Of a stretch of 64,000 bases of DNA, positions 1 through 8,671 are shown in pieces. How positions within the stretch are numbered: the stretch's first letter is position 1; every line of letters starts with the position of its first letter. The position numbers were made by a program, and so were the translations under genes. Below the pieces are notes generated by a model that was not told the origin of the DNA, made no database searches, and worked only from the letters and a program-made list of their open reading frames with translations. Origin of the DNA: an uncultured Sphingobacteriales bacterium (lineage in GTDB: Bacteria; Bacteroidota; Bacteroidia; Chitinophagales; Chitinophagaceae); assembly GCA_937871285.1 (NCBI GenBank), contig CALMQS010000039.1:62001-126000 (forward strand). The letters are read 5' to 3'.

Positions 1-1
1 T

Positions 2-655
<654 letters not shown>

Positions 656-658
656 GAT

Positions 659-710
659 AGAAAAATGTGGAGATGTGAGAAATGTGGAAATGTGAAAATG
701 GGGAGATGGT
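659..710. repeat. degenerate short-word repeat tract
   Basis: The spacer after pheS is a run of near-repeats of the words AATGTGGAGATGTG and GAAATGTGGAAATGTG. Read on the other strand it matches the words TTTCCACATTTC seen at 61190-61256, so the two tracts belong to one family in opposite orientation. It has no coding potential. Confidence 0.6.
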
Positions 711-787
711 TACAGGTTGCAAGGGAACAGCAAAGTATCAAAATCAAATCTGTCCGCCGTGGCTAATATGAAAATGCGGGGATGTTG

Positions 788-822
788 GAATCTCAAATCA
801 TAAATCTCAAATCACAAATCCA
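788..822. repeat. degenerate short-word repeat tract
   Basis: Imperfect repeats of AATCTCAAATC run up to the start codon at 824. The same word recurs at about 19525-19540. The tract explains why the reading frame of the next gene is open further upstream without that part being protein-coding. Confidence 0.55.
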
Positions 823-823
823 A

Positions 824-1792
824 ATGGTTTTTGTTACGGGCGGCACAGGGTTATTAGGCAGCTATCTTTTACGCGAACTGGTTGCCCGTGAAAAAAAAGT
901 AATTGCGCTTTACCGGAAAAAAATCCCGCAAACCGGTTATGCAAGCCAGGTACAATGGATCAAAGGCGATATTCATGATGTGGTACTGCTGGAAGAGATC
1001 ATGCGCCAGGTGCAGCAGGTTTATCATTGTGCCGCCACGGTATCTTTCAATCCTAAAAAAAAGTATGAACTGCTTAAAGTAAATGCGGAAGGCACTGCCA
1101 ATATAGTGAATGCAGCGCTCAAAACAGGCGTACAAAAATTAATGCACGTAAGTTCTGTTTCGGCGCTGGGACGCAAGCGCGATGGCATGCAGGTAACCGA
1201 AGCAACCCGGTGGGAAGAAGACAGTAATAGTTCCGACTACGGACGCAGTAAGTATTTCGCGGAACTGGAAGTATGGCGGGGCATAAGCGAAGGGTTAAAT
1301 GCCGTTATTGTAAACCCCACGCTCATTTTGGGAGTGGGGAACTGGGAAACCGGGTCTTCCGCCATTTTTAAAAAAGCCTGGAATCAGTTTCCCTGGTATA
1401 CCGAAGGTATCAGCGGTATGGTAGACGTCGCTGATGTTGCCAGCGCCATGATATTGCTTATGGAAAGCGATATCACTAATGAAAGGTTTATCATTAGCGC
1501 TGAAAACTGGCCATTCAAAAAATTGTTTACCGCAATGGCAACGGCTTTTGGCAAAAAGCCTCCTTTTAAAAAAGTTTCCCCCTATATGGCAGGTTTGTTG
1601 TGGCGTATAGAAAAGATAAGAGGATGGTTTGCAGGAGGCGAACCGTTGCTTACCAAAGCAGCTACAGAGACGGCAGGCATAAAAGTATATTTTGACAGCA
1701 GCAAACTCCTGAAAGCATTACCACAATTTGCATACCGGCCGCTGCAGCAAACTATTGAAGAATACTGTAATGAATACAGATCCATGCAATAA
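824..1792 (+). CDS. NAD(P)-dependent epimerase/dehydratase family protein (extended SDR)
   Basis: A cytoplasmic extended short-chain dehydrogenase of 322 residues. The N-terminus MVFVTGGTGLLGSYLL is the Gly-rich Rossmann motif, and YGRSKYFAE is the YxxxK catalytic pair with the upstream SSVSALG serine region. The family includes sugar-nucleotide epimerases, dihydroflavonol-4-reductase-like enzymes and 3-beta-HSD-like enzymes; the substrate cannot be told from the sequence. I chose the ATG at 824 because the Rossmann strand starts there. An in-frame ATG at 782 would add 14 residues encoded by a repeat-word tract, with no family counterpart. It stands alone between pheS and the next gene. Confidence 0.85.
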   Translation: MVFVTGGTGLLGSYLLRELVAREKKVIALYRKKIPQTGYASQVQWIKGDIHDVVLLEEIMRQVQQVYHCAATVSFNPKKKYELLKVNAEGTANIVNAALKTGVQKLMHVSSVSALGRKRDGMQVTEATRWEEDSNSSDYGRSKYFAELEVWRGISEGLNAVIVNPTLILGVGNWETGSSAIFKKAWNQFPWYTEGISGMVDVADVASAMILLMESDITNERFIISAENWPFKKLFTAMATAFGKKPPFKKVSPYMAGLLWRIEKIRGWFAGGEPLLTKAATETAGIKVYFDSSKLLKALPQFAYRPLQQTIEEYCNEYRSMQ

Positions 1793-1860
1793 TTCTGCCA
1801 CGTTAATGTTATTATATATTTTACAGAAAACATAAAATGGCAGGGCATTTGTCATTTGAT

Positions 1861-1904
1861 AACCTGCAACGAAAGGAATGGTATGCAACAGGTTTTCTTT
1901 CGTT
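1861..1904 (+). promoter_or_regulatory. two overlapping inverted repeats upstream of the CarboxypepD_reg-like gene
   Basis: AACCTG (1861-1866) can pair with CAGGTT (1889-1894), and AACGAAAG (1868-1875) can pair with CTTTCGTT (1897-1904). The two stems interleave, so they cannot form together. They lie 34-77 nt before the start at 1938. They could be a terminator remnant of the SDR gene or a regulatory leader; the sequence alone does not decide. Confidence 0.3.
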
Positions 1905-1937
1905 ATAAATTACATTGCGCTTCATAACTATTAGCTA

Positions 1938-3158
1938 ATGATAAGAATAGTAAAATTATTACCGGTGCTTTTGCTGCCTGTTTTTGTAATGGCACAGGGT
2001 AGTTTTCGCGTAGCCGGGAAAGTAATAGATTCCCTCACCCAGCAACCCTTACAGGGCGCTTCGGTATTTTGTCAGAATACTACCATTGGCACAGTTACCA
2101 ATGCCAACGGCGAGTTCCGGCTTAATTTAAGCAATGGCGGTTATGACCTGGTGGTTTCGTTCATGGGACTGGAAACGCAATCTGTCCGCATCAGCAATAC
2201 CATGCCCGAAGTAGCTGATCTTACCATAGCACTTAACCAAAAGGAGAAAAGCCTCGAAGAGGTAGCTATTGTTGCTACTAATGAAGTAGCGGACGGCTGG
2301 GAAAAATACGGGCAGTTCCTTACAGACAATTTTATAGGTAAAACCGGCAACAGTAAGGAATGTGAAATTGTAAACCCCGAAGTACTGCGCTTTTTTTACA
2401 GCAGAAAAAGAAAGCGGCTGAAGGTTACAGGCGATTCCGTTCTGATCATCAATAACAAAGCCCTGGGCTATGTTATTAAATACCAACTGGATTCCTTTGT
2501 GCATGAATATGATAATGGCAAAACGCTTTATGCCGGCTATCCCTTTTACGAGCAAATGGAGGGTAGCGATGAAGAAATGCTGGTATGGACGGAAAAAAGG
2601 AAAACAGCGTATAACGGATCTGTACTTCAGTTTTTGCGGGCCTACCACGACAGTACATTAAATGGCGATGGATTCAGGATTGAGCTTATTGGCGATGGCA
2701 ATAGCGACCCTTCACCGATATATAACCCGTATGAAGCGCCTTATTACGATACCCTTGAATTTAAACGGGTGGAGCTGTTCTTTCCCGGCAAGCTCAGGGT
2801 GGTATATTCAAAAGAAAAACCCGGACCTGCTTACCTGGCTGCCAACAAGCTGCCCATGAGCACCCCTGTGCAAATATCCATACTGGATCTTGCCAATGGC
2901 ATTATTGTTGAAGAAAACGGTTATTATTTTGACCAGAAAGATGTGCTTACACTGGGTTACTGGGCCTGGGAAAAAATGGCGGATTTTCTTCCCTCTGATT
3001 ATTACCCCTACATGAATACCATTGAAGAAATGAGAGCAAGGATTGAGGAGAAGAGAGCAAGGATTGAGGAGGAGATGAGGGCTAAGATGAACAGTGAGCC
3101 TGAACCTGAAAAAGAAGAACCGTTGAAAGAAAACGTTCCTGAGAACAATATTCAGTAG
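1938..3158 (+). CDS. CarboxypepD_reg-like domain secreted protein
   Basis: A 406-residue exported protein. Residues 1-20 form a signal peptide ending in VFVMA before QGSF. Residues about 22-105 form a carboxypeptidase-regulatory-like beta-sandwich (GKVIDSLTQQPLQGASVF, TVTNANGEFRLNL, VSFMGLETQSV), the module found at the N-terminus of TonB-dependent receptors. Here it is followed not by a barrel but by about 290 residues of unassigned sequence, a widespread Bacteroidota architecture of unknown function. The C-terminus is highly charged with a small internal repeat (EEMRARIEEKRARIEEE), probably helical. It is likely periplasmic or at the outer membrane. Confidence 0.8.
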   Translation: MIRIVKLLPVLLLPVFVMAQGSFRVAGKVIDSLTQQPLQGASVFCQNTTIGTVTNANGEFRLNLSNGGYDLVVSFMGLETQSVRISNTMPEVADLTIALNQKEKSLEEVAIVATNEVADGWEKYGQFLTDNFIGKTGNSKECEIVNPEVLRFFYSRKRKRLKVTGDSVLIINNKALGYVIKYQLDSFVHEYDNGKTLYAGYPFYEQMEGSDEEMLVWTEKRKTAYNGSVLQFLRAYHDSTLNGDGFRIELIGDGNSDPSPIYNPYEAPYYDTLEFKRVELFFPGKLRVVYSKEKPGPAYLAANKLPMSTPVQISILDLANGIIVEENGYYFDQKDVLTLGYWAWEKMADFLPSDYYPYMNTIEEMRARIEEKRARIEEEMRAKMNSEPEPEKEEPLKENVPENNIQ

Positions 3159-3212
3159 TGAGCGGTGAAAAAATTTCACGTCTATCGTCTCCCGAAATGA
3201 AAAGTGCATTCA

Positions 3213-3240
3213 CCATTGCCCATTGCCTACTGCCCATTCA
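3213..3240. repeat. degenerate short-word repeat tract
   Basis: Near-repeats of GCCCATT(G/C) and CACCAT fill the spacer between the convergent CarboxypepD_reg-like gene and the LpxD-like gene. They resemble the TTCACC words at 8640 and 9250. Confidence 0.45.
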
Positions 3241-4180
3241 CCATCATTACCTTTTTCCATATTTCCGGTATACGTTTTATCCAAACCAGTTCGCGTTTCT
3301 TTATCCCTGCATCATCTGCAGGAGAACCAAAATAGGTTTTTCCTTTTTCTAATAAGCCGCCCACACCGCTTTGTGCCAGCACCGTAACATTATCTTCTAT
3401 AGTTAATGTTTTGCTTACACCCACCTGCCCCCATAAGGTTACGCCATTACCTATTTCAACACCACCCGCTATACCAACCTGCGCTGCCAGCAAACAATTT
3501 TTACCGATGATGGTGTCATGTCCAACATGCACCATGTTATCCATTTTGGTGCCGCGGCCAATTACGGTATCATTGGTTACACCACGATCAATGGTGCAGC
3601 CCGCTCCAATTTCCACGTCATCTTCTATAACCACCCTTCCGCAGCTTTCCATTTTCTTATACCATACTTCACGGTTCTTTTTGCTGTTATAGTAAAACGC
3701 ATCGGAACCAATAACCGTACCCGGCTGTATGATTACATTATTGCCAATGGTGCAATGATCAAGAATAGTAACATTAGGATGGATGATGCAATTATTTCCA
3801 ATCGTTACTTCATTTCCAATAACCACACCCGGCGCTATGGATGTTCCTTTTCCGATTACCGCGGTGTCGCTGACCGCTTTAATAGCCGGAGTGTAGGGCC
3901 TGAAATGACGAACGATGGTAAGATAGGCTTCAAAAGGGTTTTCAGTTACCAGTAATGTTTTCTCTTCCGGGAAGGCCGTTATATTATTAATGATGATGCA
4001 GGTTGCCGCAGAATTAATGCATTGATCATAATACTTGGGATGGTCTACAAATACAATATCGCCGGGTTCTACCCTATGAATTTCATTTATACCAGTTACG
4101 GAACCGTTAATGTTACCCGCAATGCCGGCGTCAATTAATGCCGCTAACCATTGAACAGAAACGGGAGATGGAAATTTCAT
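3227..4180 (-). CDS. lpxD: LpxD-like UDP-3-O-acylglucosamine N-acyltransferase
   Basis: Predicted to transfer a 3-hydroxyacyl chain from acyl-ACP to the 2-amino group of UDP-3-O-acyl-glucosamine in lipid A synthesis. Residues 1-100 resemble the LpxD N-terminal uridine-binding domain (IHRVEPGDIVFVDHPKY). Residues about 105-290 are hexapeptide repeats of a left-handed beta helix (AVIGKGTSIAPGVVIG onward). NMVHVGHDTIIGKNCLLAA contains the expected catalytic His region. At 317 residues it is somewhat shorter than E. coli LpxD (341). It stands alone, away from lpxA/lpxC, so it may be a second LpxD paralogue or a related acyltransferase; the exact acceptor is inferred. A TACTTTTG box on the minus strand (4195-4202) lies just upstream of the start. 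Confidence 0.75.
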   Translation of the reverse strand: MKFPSPVSVQWLAALIDAGIAGNINGSVTGINEIHRVEPGDIVFVDHPKYYDQCINSAATCIIINNITAFPEEKTLLVTENPFEAYLTIVRHFRPYTPAIKAVSDTAVIGKGTSIAPGVVIGNEVTIGNNCIIHPNVTILDHCTIGNNVIIQPGTVIGSDAFYYNSKKNREVWYKKMESCGRVVIEDDVEIGAGCTIDRGVTNDTVIGRGTKMDNMVHVGHDTIIGKNCLLAAQVGIAGGVEIGNGVTLWGQVGVSKTLTIEDNVTVLAQSGVGGLLEKGKTYFGSPADDAGIKKRELVWIKRIPEIWKKVMMVNGQ

Positions 4181-4546
4181 GAGCTAAGTTTTAGCAAAAG
4201 TAAAACAGCTTGTACAACTTCGGTAAACTAATTCTGCCGGTTTCTTTAATTGCTTTTCAACTGCATAACGGAATAAATGAAACGCGGCTAATGCAGTGGT
4301 ATCAATAGTTACAAAGAAAACAAAACCGCATTGCAGCAAACTTTATTTTTATAAAGAAGTGGAAACGTTTTTTTAAGAGGTGTATTTATAGCCGGGAAAA
4401 AGAGGAACACCAAAACGTAGAATCACAAGTTTCCGGTACCCCTTTTTTAAAAAGTTGCTGATATCCACAAGCGGGCGAGCCAAAATGTGTATAAAAATTA
4501 ATCGAAAAATTTTCTTGTTAGAAAAAATTATTTTTAATATTGTGTT

Positions 4547-4618
4547 GGGAAATTTATTTCCCGGTACTTACTAACCCATCCATATAATGAAGTCTCCCGC
4601 AAAACGGGAGGCTTTTTT
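4547..4618 (+). ncRNA. candidate small RNA or transcribed leader ending in an intrinsic terminator
   Basis: A promoter-like pair TTG (4515-4517) and TAATATTG (4535-4542), 17 nt apart and one mismatch from TAnnTTTG, precedes a hairpin GGGAAA/TTTCCC (4547-4562). This is followed by an unstructured stretch and then the terminator at 4594-4618. The transcript would be about 72 nt with no convincing peptide. Either it is a free small RNA or a 5' leader that can terminate before rluE, whose start is only 8 nt after the T-tract. This is inference from structure only. Confidence 0.4.
4594..4618 (+). terminator. intrinsic terminator immediately upstream of rluE
   Basis: Perfect stem CTCCCG (4594-4599) and CGGGAG (4605-4610) with loop CAAAA, then a run of T (4613-4618). 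No + strand gene ends upstream: the neighbour on the left is on the minus strand. So the terminator must serve a short transcript or control read-through into rluE. Confidence 0.8.
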
Positions 4619-4625
4619 ATTTGAC

Positions 4626-5216
4626 ATGCAATACAAATACTACATCATTTATAAACCTTACCTGGTATTATCACAGTTTACCTCTTCTGATGGCAAAGCA
4701 TGCCTGAAAGATTTTTTTACGGTTGAAAAAGATGTGTACCCGGTGGGAAGGTTAGACTACGATAGTGAAGGCCTTCTTATTTTAACCAACGATGTTTCTT
4801 TAAATCATCGTTTGCTGCATCCGCAATTTGTGCACGAACGGGAATACCTGGCCCAGTGCGAAGGATTAATAACGGATAAGGCATTGCAGGAGTTAACAGC
4901 AGGCATACCCATCAATATCAATGGCGCCCGCTACCGTACCCAACCCTGCAAGCCCTTGCTATTGGAAGAAGGGCCTGGCATGCCGGATCGCAATCCTCCC
5001 ATACGTTTTCGCAAAAATATTCCTACGTCATGGATAAAGCTGATCCTTACAGAAGGAAAGAACAGGCAGGTACGTAAAATGATGGCTTATACCGGCTTCC
5101 CGGTACTCCGGTTAATTCGCATCCGTATTGAAAACATTACAGCAGAAGGTATGCAGCCCGGAGATATGAGATCCGTATCGCAACACACAATCTATCGTAA
5201 ACTCTTCGGAAAATAA
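4626..5216 (+). CDS. rluE: 23S rRNA pseudouridine synthase, RluE type
   Basis: Isomerises a uridine of 23S rRNA to pseudouridine (U2457 in E. coli for RluE). The RsuA/RluE-family core is clear: GRLDYDSEGLLILTND carries the catalytic Asp, and NPPIRFRKNIPTSW followed by EGKNRQVRKM and GFPVLRLIRI is diagnostic of the RluE branch. There is no N-terminal S4 domain, as in RluE. The length is 196 residues (E. coli 217). I start at ATG 4626: the in-frame ATG at 4587 would place the upstream terminator stem inside the coding sequence. Confidence 0.88.
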   Translation: MQYKYYIIYKPYLVLSQFTSSDGKACLKDFFTVEKDVYPVGRLDYDSEGLLILTNDVSLNHRLLHPQFVHEREYLAQCEGLITDKALQELTAGIPININGARYRTQPCKPLLLEEGPGMPDRNPPIRFRKNIPTSWIKLILTEGKNRQVRKMMAYTGFPVLRLIRIRIENITAEGMQPGDMRSVSQHTIYRKLFGK

Positions 5217-5245
5217 ATTACCTTGCCAACTAAACATATTGGAGT

Positions 5246-6121
5246 ATGCTAAAGTCAATGACGGGATTTGGACGTGCAGAACAAGCCATTGGGAAAAAAA
5301 CATTTTTAGTGGAGATCAAATCCCTGAACGGGAAGCAATTTGAAATTTCCCTGAAGATGCCCTCTTTACTCCGGCCCTACGAGTTTGATATCAGGAATAT
5401 GCTTTCCGAAAATTTGCTGAGAGGCAGCATTGATTGTATGATTACGCTTAAGCAAAATGGTGCGGCCAGACCTGTTGTGATCAACACCGAGCTGGCGAAG
5501 GCTTATTACCAGTCGTTGGCTGAGCTGGCCGAAAACCTGCACCTCGATACCGGCTCCATTTTAAGTTCATTGCTCAAATTACCCGAAGTGGTGGTACCTT
5601 CTACCGAAGTGCTGGACGAAGACGACTGGCAGGGCTTTCAACAGGTTTTGCTCAGCGCTGTTAACAATATTAATGCGCACCGGGTAAATGAAGGCGCCGT
5701 GCTTGAAAGAGATCTTATGCTGCGTATTGATAATATTAGGGAGCAGCAAAAAAAAGTGATTGAGCTGGAACCCTTACGGCAGCAAAAGATACGTGAAGGA
5801 TTAAAGAAGCTGCTGGAAGATAACGTAGGAAAGGATAATTTTGACAGCAACCGCCTGGAGCAGGAAATGATATACTACATTGAAAAGATTGATATTAGCG
5901 AAGAACAGGTGCGATTAAAAAATCATTGTGATTATTTTCAGTCATTGCTCAAAGAAAACGGGCAGGCCAAAGGAAAGAAGCTTTCCTTTATTTTACAGGA
6001 AATAGGAAGAGAAATTAATACCACGGGAGCCAAAGCATACGACGCCACCATTCAAAAATGCGTGGTGCTTATGAAAGATGAGCTGGAAAAGGCCAAGGAG
6101 CAGGTGCTAAATGTTTTGTAA
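5246..6121 (+). CDS. yicC: YicC family endoribonuclease
   Basis: A 291-residue YicC protein; E. coli YicC is reported to be an endoribonuclease acting in small-RNA turnover. MLKSMTGFGRAE is the family's hallmark N-terminus. The C-terminal DUF1732 part has the conserved EMIYYIEKIDISEE, R(L)KNH, and GKKLSFILQEIGREINT(T)GAKA motifs. In many bacteria yicC lies next to gmk; here gmk is 30 kb away. The gene is followed after 10 nt by gldH, suggesting co-transcription. Confidence 0.93.
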   Translation: MLKSMTGFGRAEQAIGKKTFLVEIKSLNGKQFEISLKMPSLLRPYEFDIRNMLSENLLRGSIDCMITLKQNGAARPVVINTELAKAYYQSLAELAENLHLDTGSILSSLLKLPEVVVPSTEVLDEDDWQGFQQVLLSAVNNINAHRVNEGAVLERDLMLRIDNIREQQKKVIELEPLRQQKIREGLKKLLEDNVGKDNFDSNRLEQEMIYYIEKIDISEEQVRLKNHCDYFQSLLKENGQAKGKKLSFILQEIGREINTTGAKAYDATIQKCVVLMKDELEKAKEQVLNVL

Positions 6122-6131
6122 GTAAAATTAT

Positions 6132-6629
6132 ATGTGCTTGAAAAAGAGATCAGGTTCAGCAGTTTTTTTTGCTGTAATTATTGGAAGTATGGTTTTGTGT
6201 GGTTCGTCATGCAGAACCATTGATGTTTTTGAAAAGAATAGCAGCATTCCCGCACAGGAATGGGACCGCGCTTTTCAGCCCGTTATCGTATTTAATATTA
6301 CCGATACGGCCGCGCTGTATAATATATATGTAACCCTCCGCCATACCCATGCCTATAATTACAATAACATCTGGCTAAGTGTTAATTACCAGTTGCCCGG
6401 GGATACGGTAAAGCAGCAAAGAGTGGATATCCCGCTTGCGGATAACAGCAAAGGATGGTTAGGTACGGGCATGGATGATATTTATGAAGTAAGAAGACTG
6501 ATCACCCCGCAACCCTACCGGTTTAAAAATTCCGGCACATGTACTTTTACACTTGAGCAGATCATGCGCGAGAACCCGCTGAAGCATGTTATGAACGCGG
6601 GTATCCGCGTTGAAAAGGTGGAACGCTGA
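6132..6629 (+). CDS. gldH: gliding motility lipoprotein GldH
   Basis: A 165-residue lipoprotein matching GldH, a component needed for Bacteroidota gliding in Flavobacterium johnsoniae. The signal peptide ends in the lipobox LCGSSC with Cys27. The start of the mature protein, RTIDVFEKNSSIPAQEW, and the later WLGTGMDDIYEVRRLI are typical of the family. It presumably sits in the cell envelope. Its stop overlaps the start of the next histidine kinase by one base (TGATG), so gldH is translationally linked to a two-component system. Confidence 0.88.
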   Translation: MCLKKRSGSAVFFAVIIGSMVLCGSSCRTIDVFEKNSSIPAQEWDRAFQPVIVFNITDTAALYNIYVTLRHTHAYNYNNIWLSVNYQLPGDTVKQQRVDIPLADNSKGWLGTGMDDIYEVRRLITPQPYRFKNSGTCTFTLEQIMRENPLKHVMNAGIRVEKVER

Positions 6630-7621
6630 TGGCAAGCTTATACAAAAGAAAAAGACTTACGGTTATTACCATTGTATACTGGTTCCTGCTCACCTACATC
6701 ATTACCGCACTGGTTTTCTGGTTTCTTTCGCTGGTAAGACAAAGTACCCAGATGTCGGAATATAAGCTGCTGCAACTAAAAAAGGATGCGCCCGACTACA
6801 GTATTAAAGTAGCTGAAATTGAGAAGGAGGAAAAAAGAAAAGTAGCCCAGTATGTGGGAGAGGGAGCTACTTTTATGTTGCTGATATTAGTGGGAGCGGT
6901 TTTTGTTTACCGGGCTACACGGCGGCAGATACAGCTTAACACGCAGCAGCAAAATTTTATGATGGCCATCACCCATGAGCTCAAAACGCCTATTGCCATC
7001 ACCAGGCTCAACATTGAAACGCTGCTGAAAAGGAAGCTGGAAGAATCGCAGCAGGAAAAGCTTTTACACAATGCCCTCCAGGAGTCGAACAGGCTGAATG
7101 ACCTTTGCGATAATATTTTACTTGCTTCTCAGATAGATGCGGGTGATTACCTGCCCGATAAAGAAGTGATCAACCTGAGCACGCTGGTGGGGGAGAGTGC
7201 CGCTTATTTTAAAACACGCTTCCCTTACCAGCTAATTGAAGAAACCATTGAAGCAGGTATATATGTGAAAGGCGATAGCCTGCTGCTTCAGTTAGCGGTG
7301 AATAATCTTATTGAAAACGCTATCAAGTATTCGGAGAAACAAAAGCCGGTAACCGTTGCACTGCAAAAAAGCGGTGCAACGGTGCAGTTACAGATAAAAG
7401 ACCAGGGAAAAGGCATCGCCCAAAAGGAAAAGAGAAAAATATTCGAGAAGTTTTACCGGGCGGGCAATGAAAACACGCGGAATACAAAAGGAACAGGGCT
7501 TGGATTGTATCTTACCAAAAAGATCATTACAGATCATAATGGAAATATAACGGTGCAGGATAATATCCCTTCCGGATGTATTTTTGTAATATCATTACAC
7601 ACAACAGAAGATGCATCATGA
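6629..7621 (+). CDS. two-component sensor histidine kinase
   Basis: An inner-membrane sensor kinase of 330 residues with two membrane segments (about 11-35 and 78-95) enclosing a short periplasmic loop of about 40 residues, so any periplasmic sensing domain is small. The cytoplasmic part has the H-box AITHELKTPIAITR (His116), N-box NNLIENAIKYS, G1 DQGKGI and G2 GTGLGLYLTKKI. No HAMP domain is apparent. It overlaps gldH by 1 nt and the downstream regulator by 4 nt (ATGA), so the three form one operon. The stimulus is unknown. Confidence 0.93.
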   Translation: MASLYKRKRLTVITIVYWFLLTYIITALVFWFLSLVRQSTQMSEYKLLQLKKDAPDYSIKVAEIEKEEKRKVAQYVGEGATFMLLILVGAVFVYRATRRQIQLNTQQQNFMMAITHELKTPIAITRLNIETLLKRKLEESQQEKLLHNALQESNRLNDLCDNILLASQIDAGDYLPDKEVINLSTLVGESAAYFKTRFPYQLIEETIEAGIYVKGDSLLLQLAVNNLIENAIKYSEKQKPVTVALQKSGATVQLQIKDQGKGIAQKEKRKIFEKFYRAGNENTRNTKGTGLGLYLTKKIITDHNGNITVQDNIPSGCIFVISLHTTEDAS

Positions 7622-8328
7622 GTAAAACAACGGAACAGGGATATATTTTACTGGTAGAAGATGAAGAAAACCTGCAGGAAGCATTAAAGCTCAACCTTGA
7701 GCTGGAAGGATATGAAGTTACCTGTGCAGGCGATGGCGTTCAGGCGCTGAAAAGTATAAGCGAAGAATATTTCGACCTGATCATTATGGATGTAATGCTG
7801 CCCGAAATAGATGGCATTGCGGTTACCGAAAATGTGCGTTTAAACAATAATGATACGCCCATATTAATGGTAAGCGCCAAAAGCAGCAGCGCGGAAAAAG
7901 TGCTGGGCTTAAAAAAAGGAGCGGATGACTATATTACCAAACCCTTTAACTTAGAAGAGCTTTTATTGCGTGTAAAAAACCTTATCAATAAAAACAAAAG
8001 GCTGCAGGATAAAGAAACAGTAGGAGATCACTACCAGTTTGGAAAAAACACAATAGACTTTAAAGCGCAATCGGCCACCAATTACCGGGGTAAGGTTATT
8101 GAGCTGAGCCGTAAAGAAGCCATGCTCCTGAAGCTGTTGCTGGAAAACAAAAACGATGTGGTGCCCCGCGAAAAAATATTACAGGCTGTTTGGGGCTACA
8201 ATGTATATCCTACCACCCGCACGGTTGATAATTTTATACTCAGCTTTAGAAAATATTTCGAGGAAGACAGCCGCAACCCGCGCTATTTTCATTCTATACG
8301 GGGCGTGGGATATAAGTTTACGAATTGA
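7618..8328 (+). CDS. OmpR/PhoB-family response regulator
   Basis: DNA-binding partner of the preceding kinase, 236 residues. The receiver domain (about 8-125) has the acidic pair at E14/D15, phospho-acceptor Asp58 in YFDLIIMDVMLP and Lys108 in DYITKPFN. The C-terminal winged helix (about 140-236) ends in the typical TRTVDNFILSFRKYFE and FHSIRGVGYKF. The ATG at 7618 is used because it overlaps the kinase stop as ATGA and puts the first receiver strand 9 residues in; a start at 7576 would run deep into the kinase gene. Confidence 0.94.
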   Translation: MSKTTEQGYILLVEDEENLQEALKLNLELEGYEVTCAGDGVQALKSISEEYFDLIIMDVMLPEIDGIAVTENVRLNNNDTPILMVSAKSSSAEKVLGLKKGADDYITKPFNLEELLLRVKNLINKNKRLQDKETVGDHYQFGKNTIDFKAQSATNYRGKVIELSRKEAMLLKLLLENKNDVVPREKILQAVWGYNVYPTTRTVDNFILSFRKYFEEDSRNPRYFHSIRGVGYKFTN

Positions 8329-8671
8329 AACCGTAGTGCCGTGCCGGGGTTTTCATGCAAAGCCATGCGTGCGGCACTGAAACACCATAACATGAATTTT
8401 GGATGTTCGGAAAAGAAAATCACTTTGTTATTGTTTCTGACTATTTACCACATAGAAACATAGGCACACATAGTTTTAATATGCCCTATGCGTGCCTATG
8501 ACCCAACCGCCCCGGCACGTGCCTCAGGTTACTATACTTTTTTCAAACAATACATATGGCTTTGCGCCGGGGCCCCGCCAATACACATGAACAAAGCAAT
8601 TAGTTAATGCTAATACTTTCTGAGTATCACATCACTTCCCTCCATTCACCCTTCACTATTCACCACCCTTA
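8329..8671. other. 343-bp convergent spacer with nested inverted repeats
   Basis: No gene. AGTGCCG (8335-8341) pairs with CGGCACT (8372-8378). The GTGCCGGGG at 8341-8349 is inverted against CCCCGGCAC at 8510-8518. Between them lies a smaller hairpin of family B (8447-8503). The right end carries a TTCACC word tract (8636-8668). The whole behaves like a palindromic insertion between two convergent genes. Confidence 0.5.
8447..8503. repeat. palindromic repeat, family B, copy 1
   Basis: CATAGGCACACATAG (8460-8474) is an imperfect inverted repeat of CTATGCGTGCCTATG (8486-8500). A related sequence with the same words (ACATAGAAACA, CCTATGCCCTATTGTGCC) occurs at about 51898-51981. This points to a dispersed palindromic family. 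Confidence 0.5.

Larger units (their letters stand above)
4181..4625. other. 445-bp spacer between divergent lpxD-like gene and rluE
   Basis: No open reading frame of note. It is A/T-rich. It holds the short minus-strand -7-like box TACTTTTG (4195-4202) for the lpxD-like gene and, at its right end, the candidate short transcript and terminator annotated separately (4547-4618). I see nothing recognisable in 4205-4510. Confidence 0.5.

Noticed and set aside
782..823. Upstream in-frame ATG of the SDR gene
   Set aside because: The added 14 residues come from a repeat-word tract and precede the Rossmann strand with no family counterpart.
4587..4625. Upstream in-frame ATG extending rluE
   Set aside because: The extension would encode the stem-loop terminator at 4594-4618, and the family starts at the next ATG (4626).
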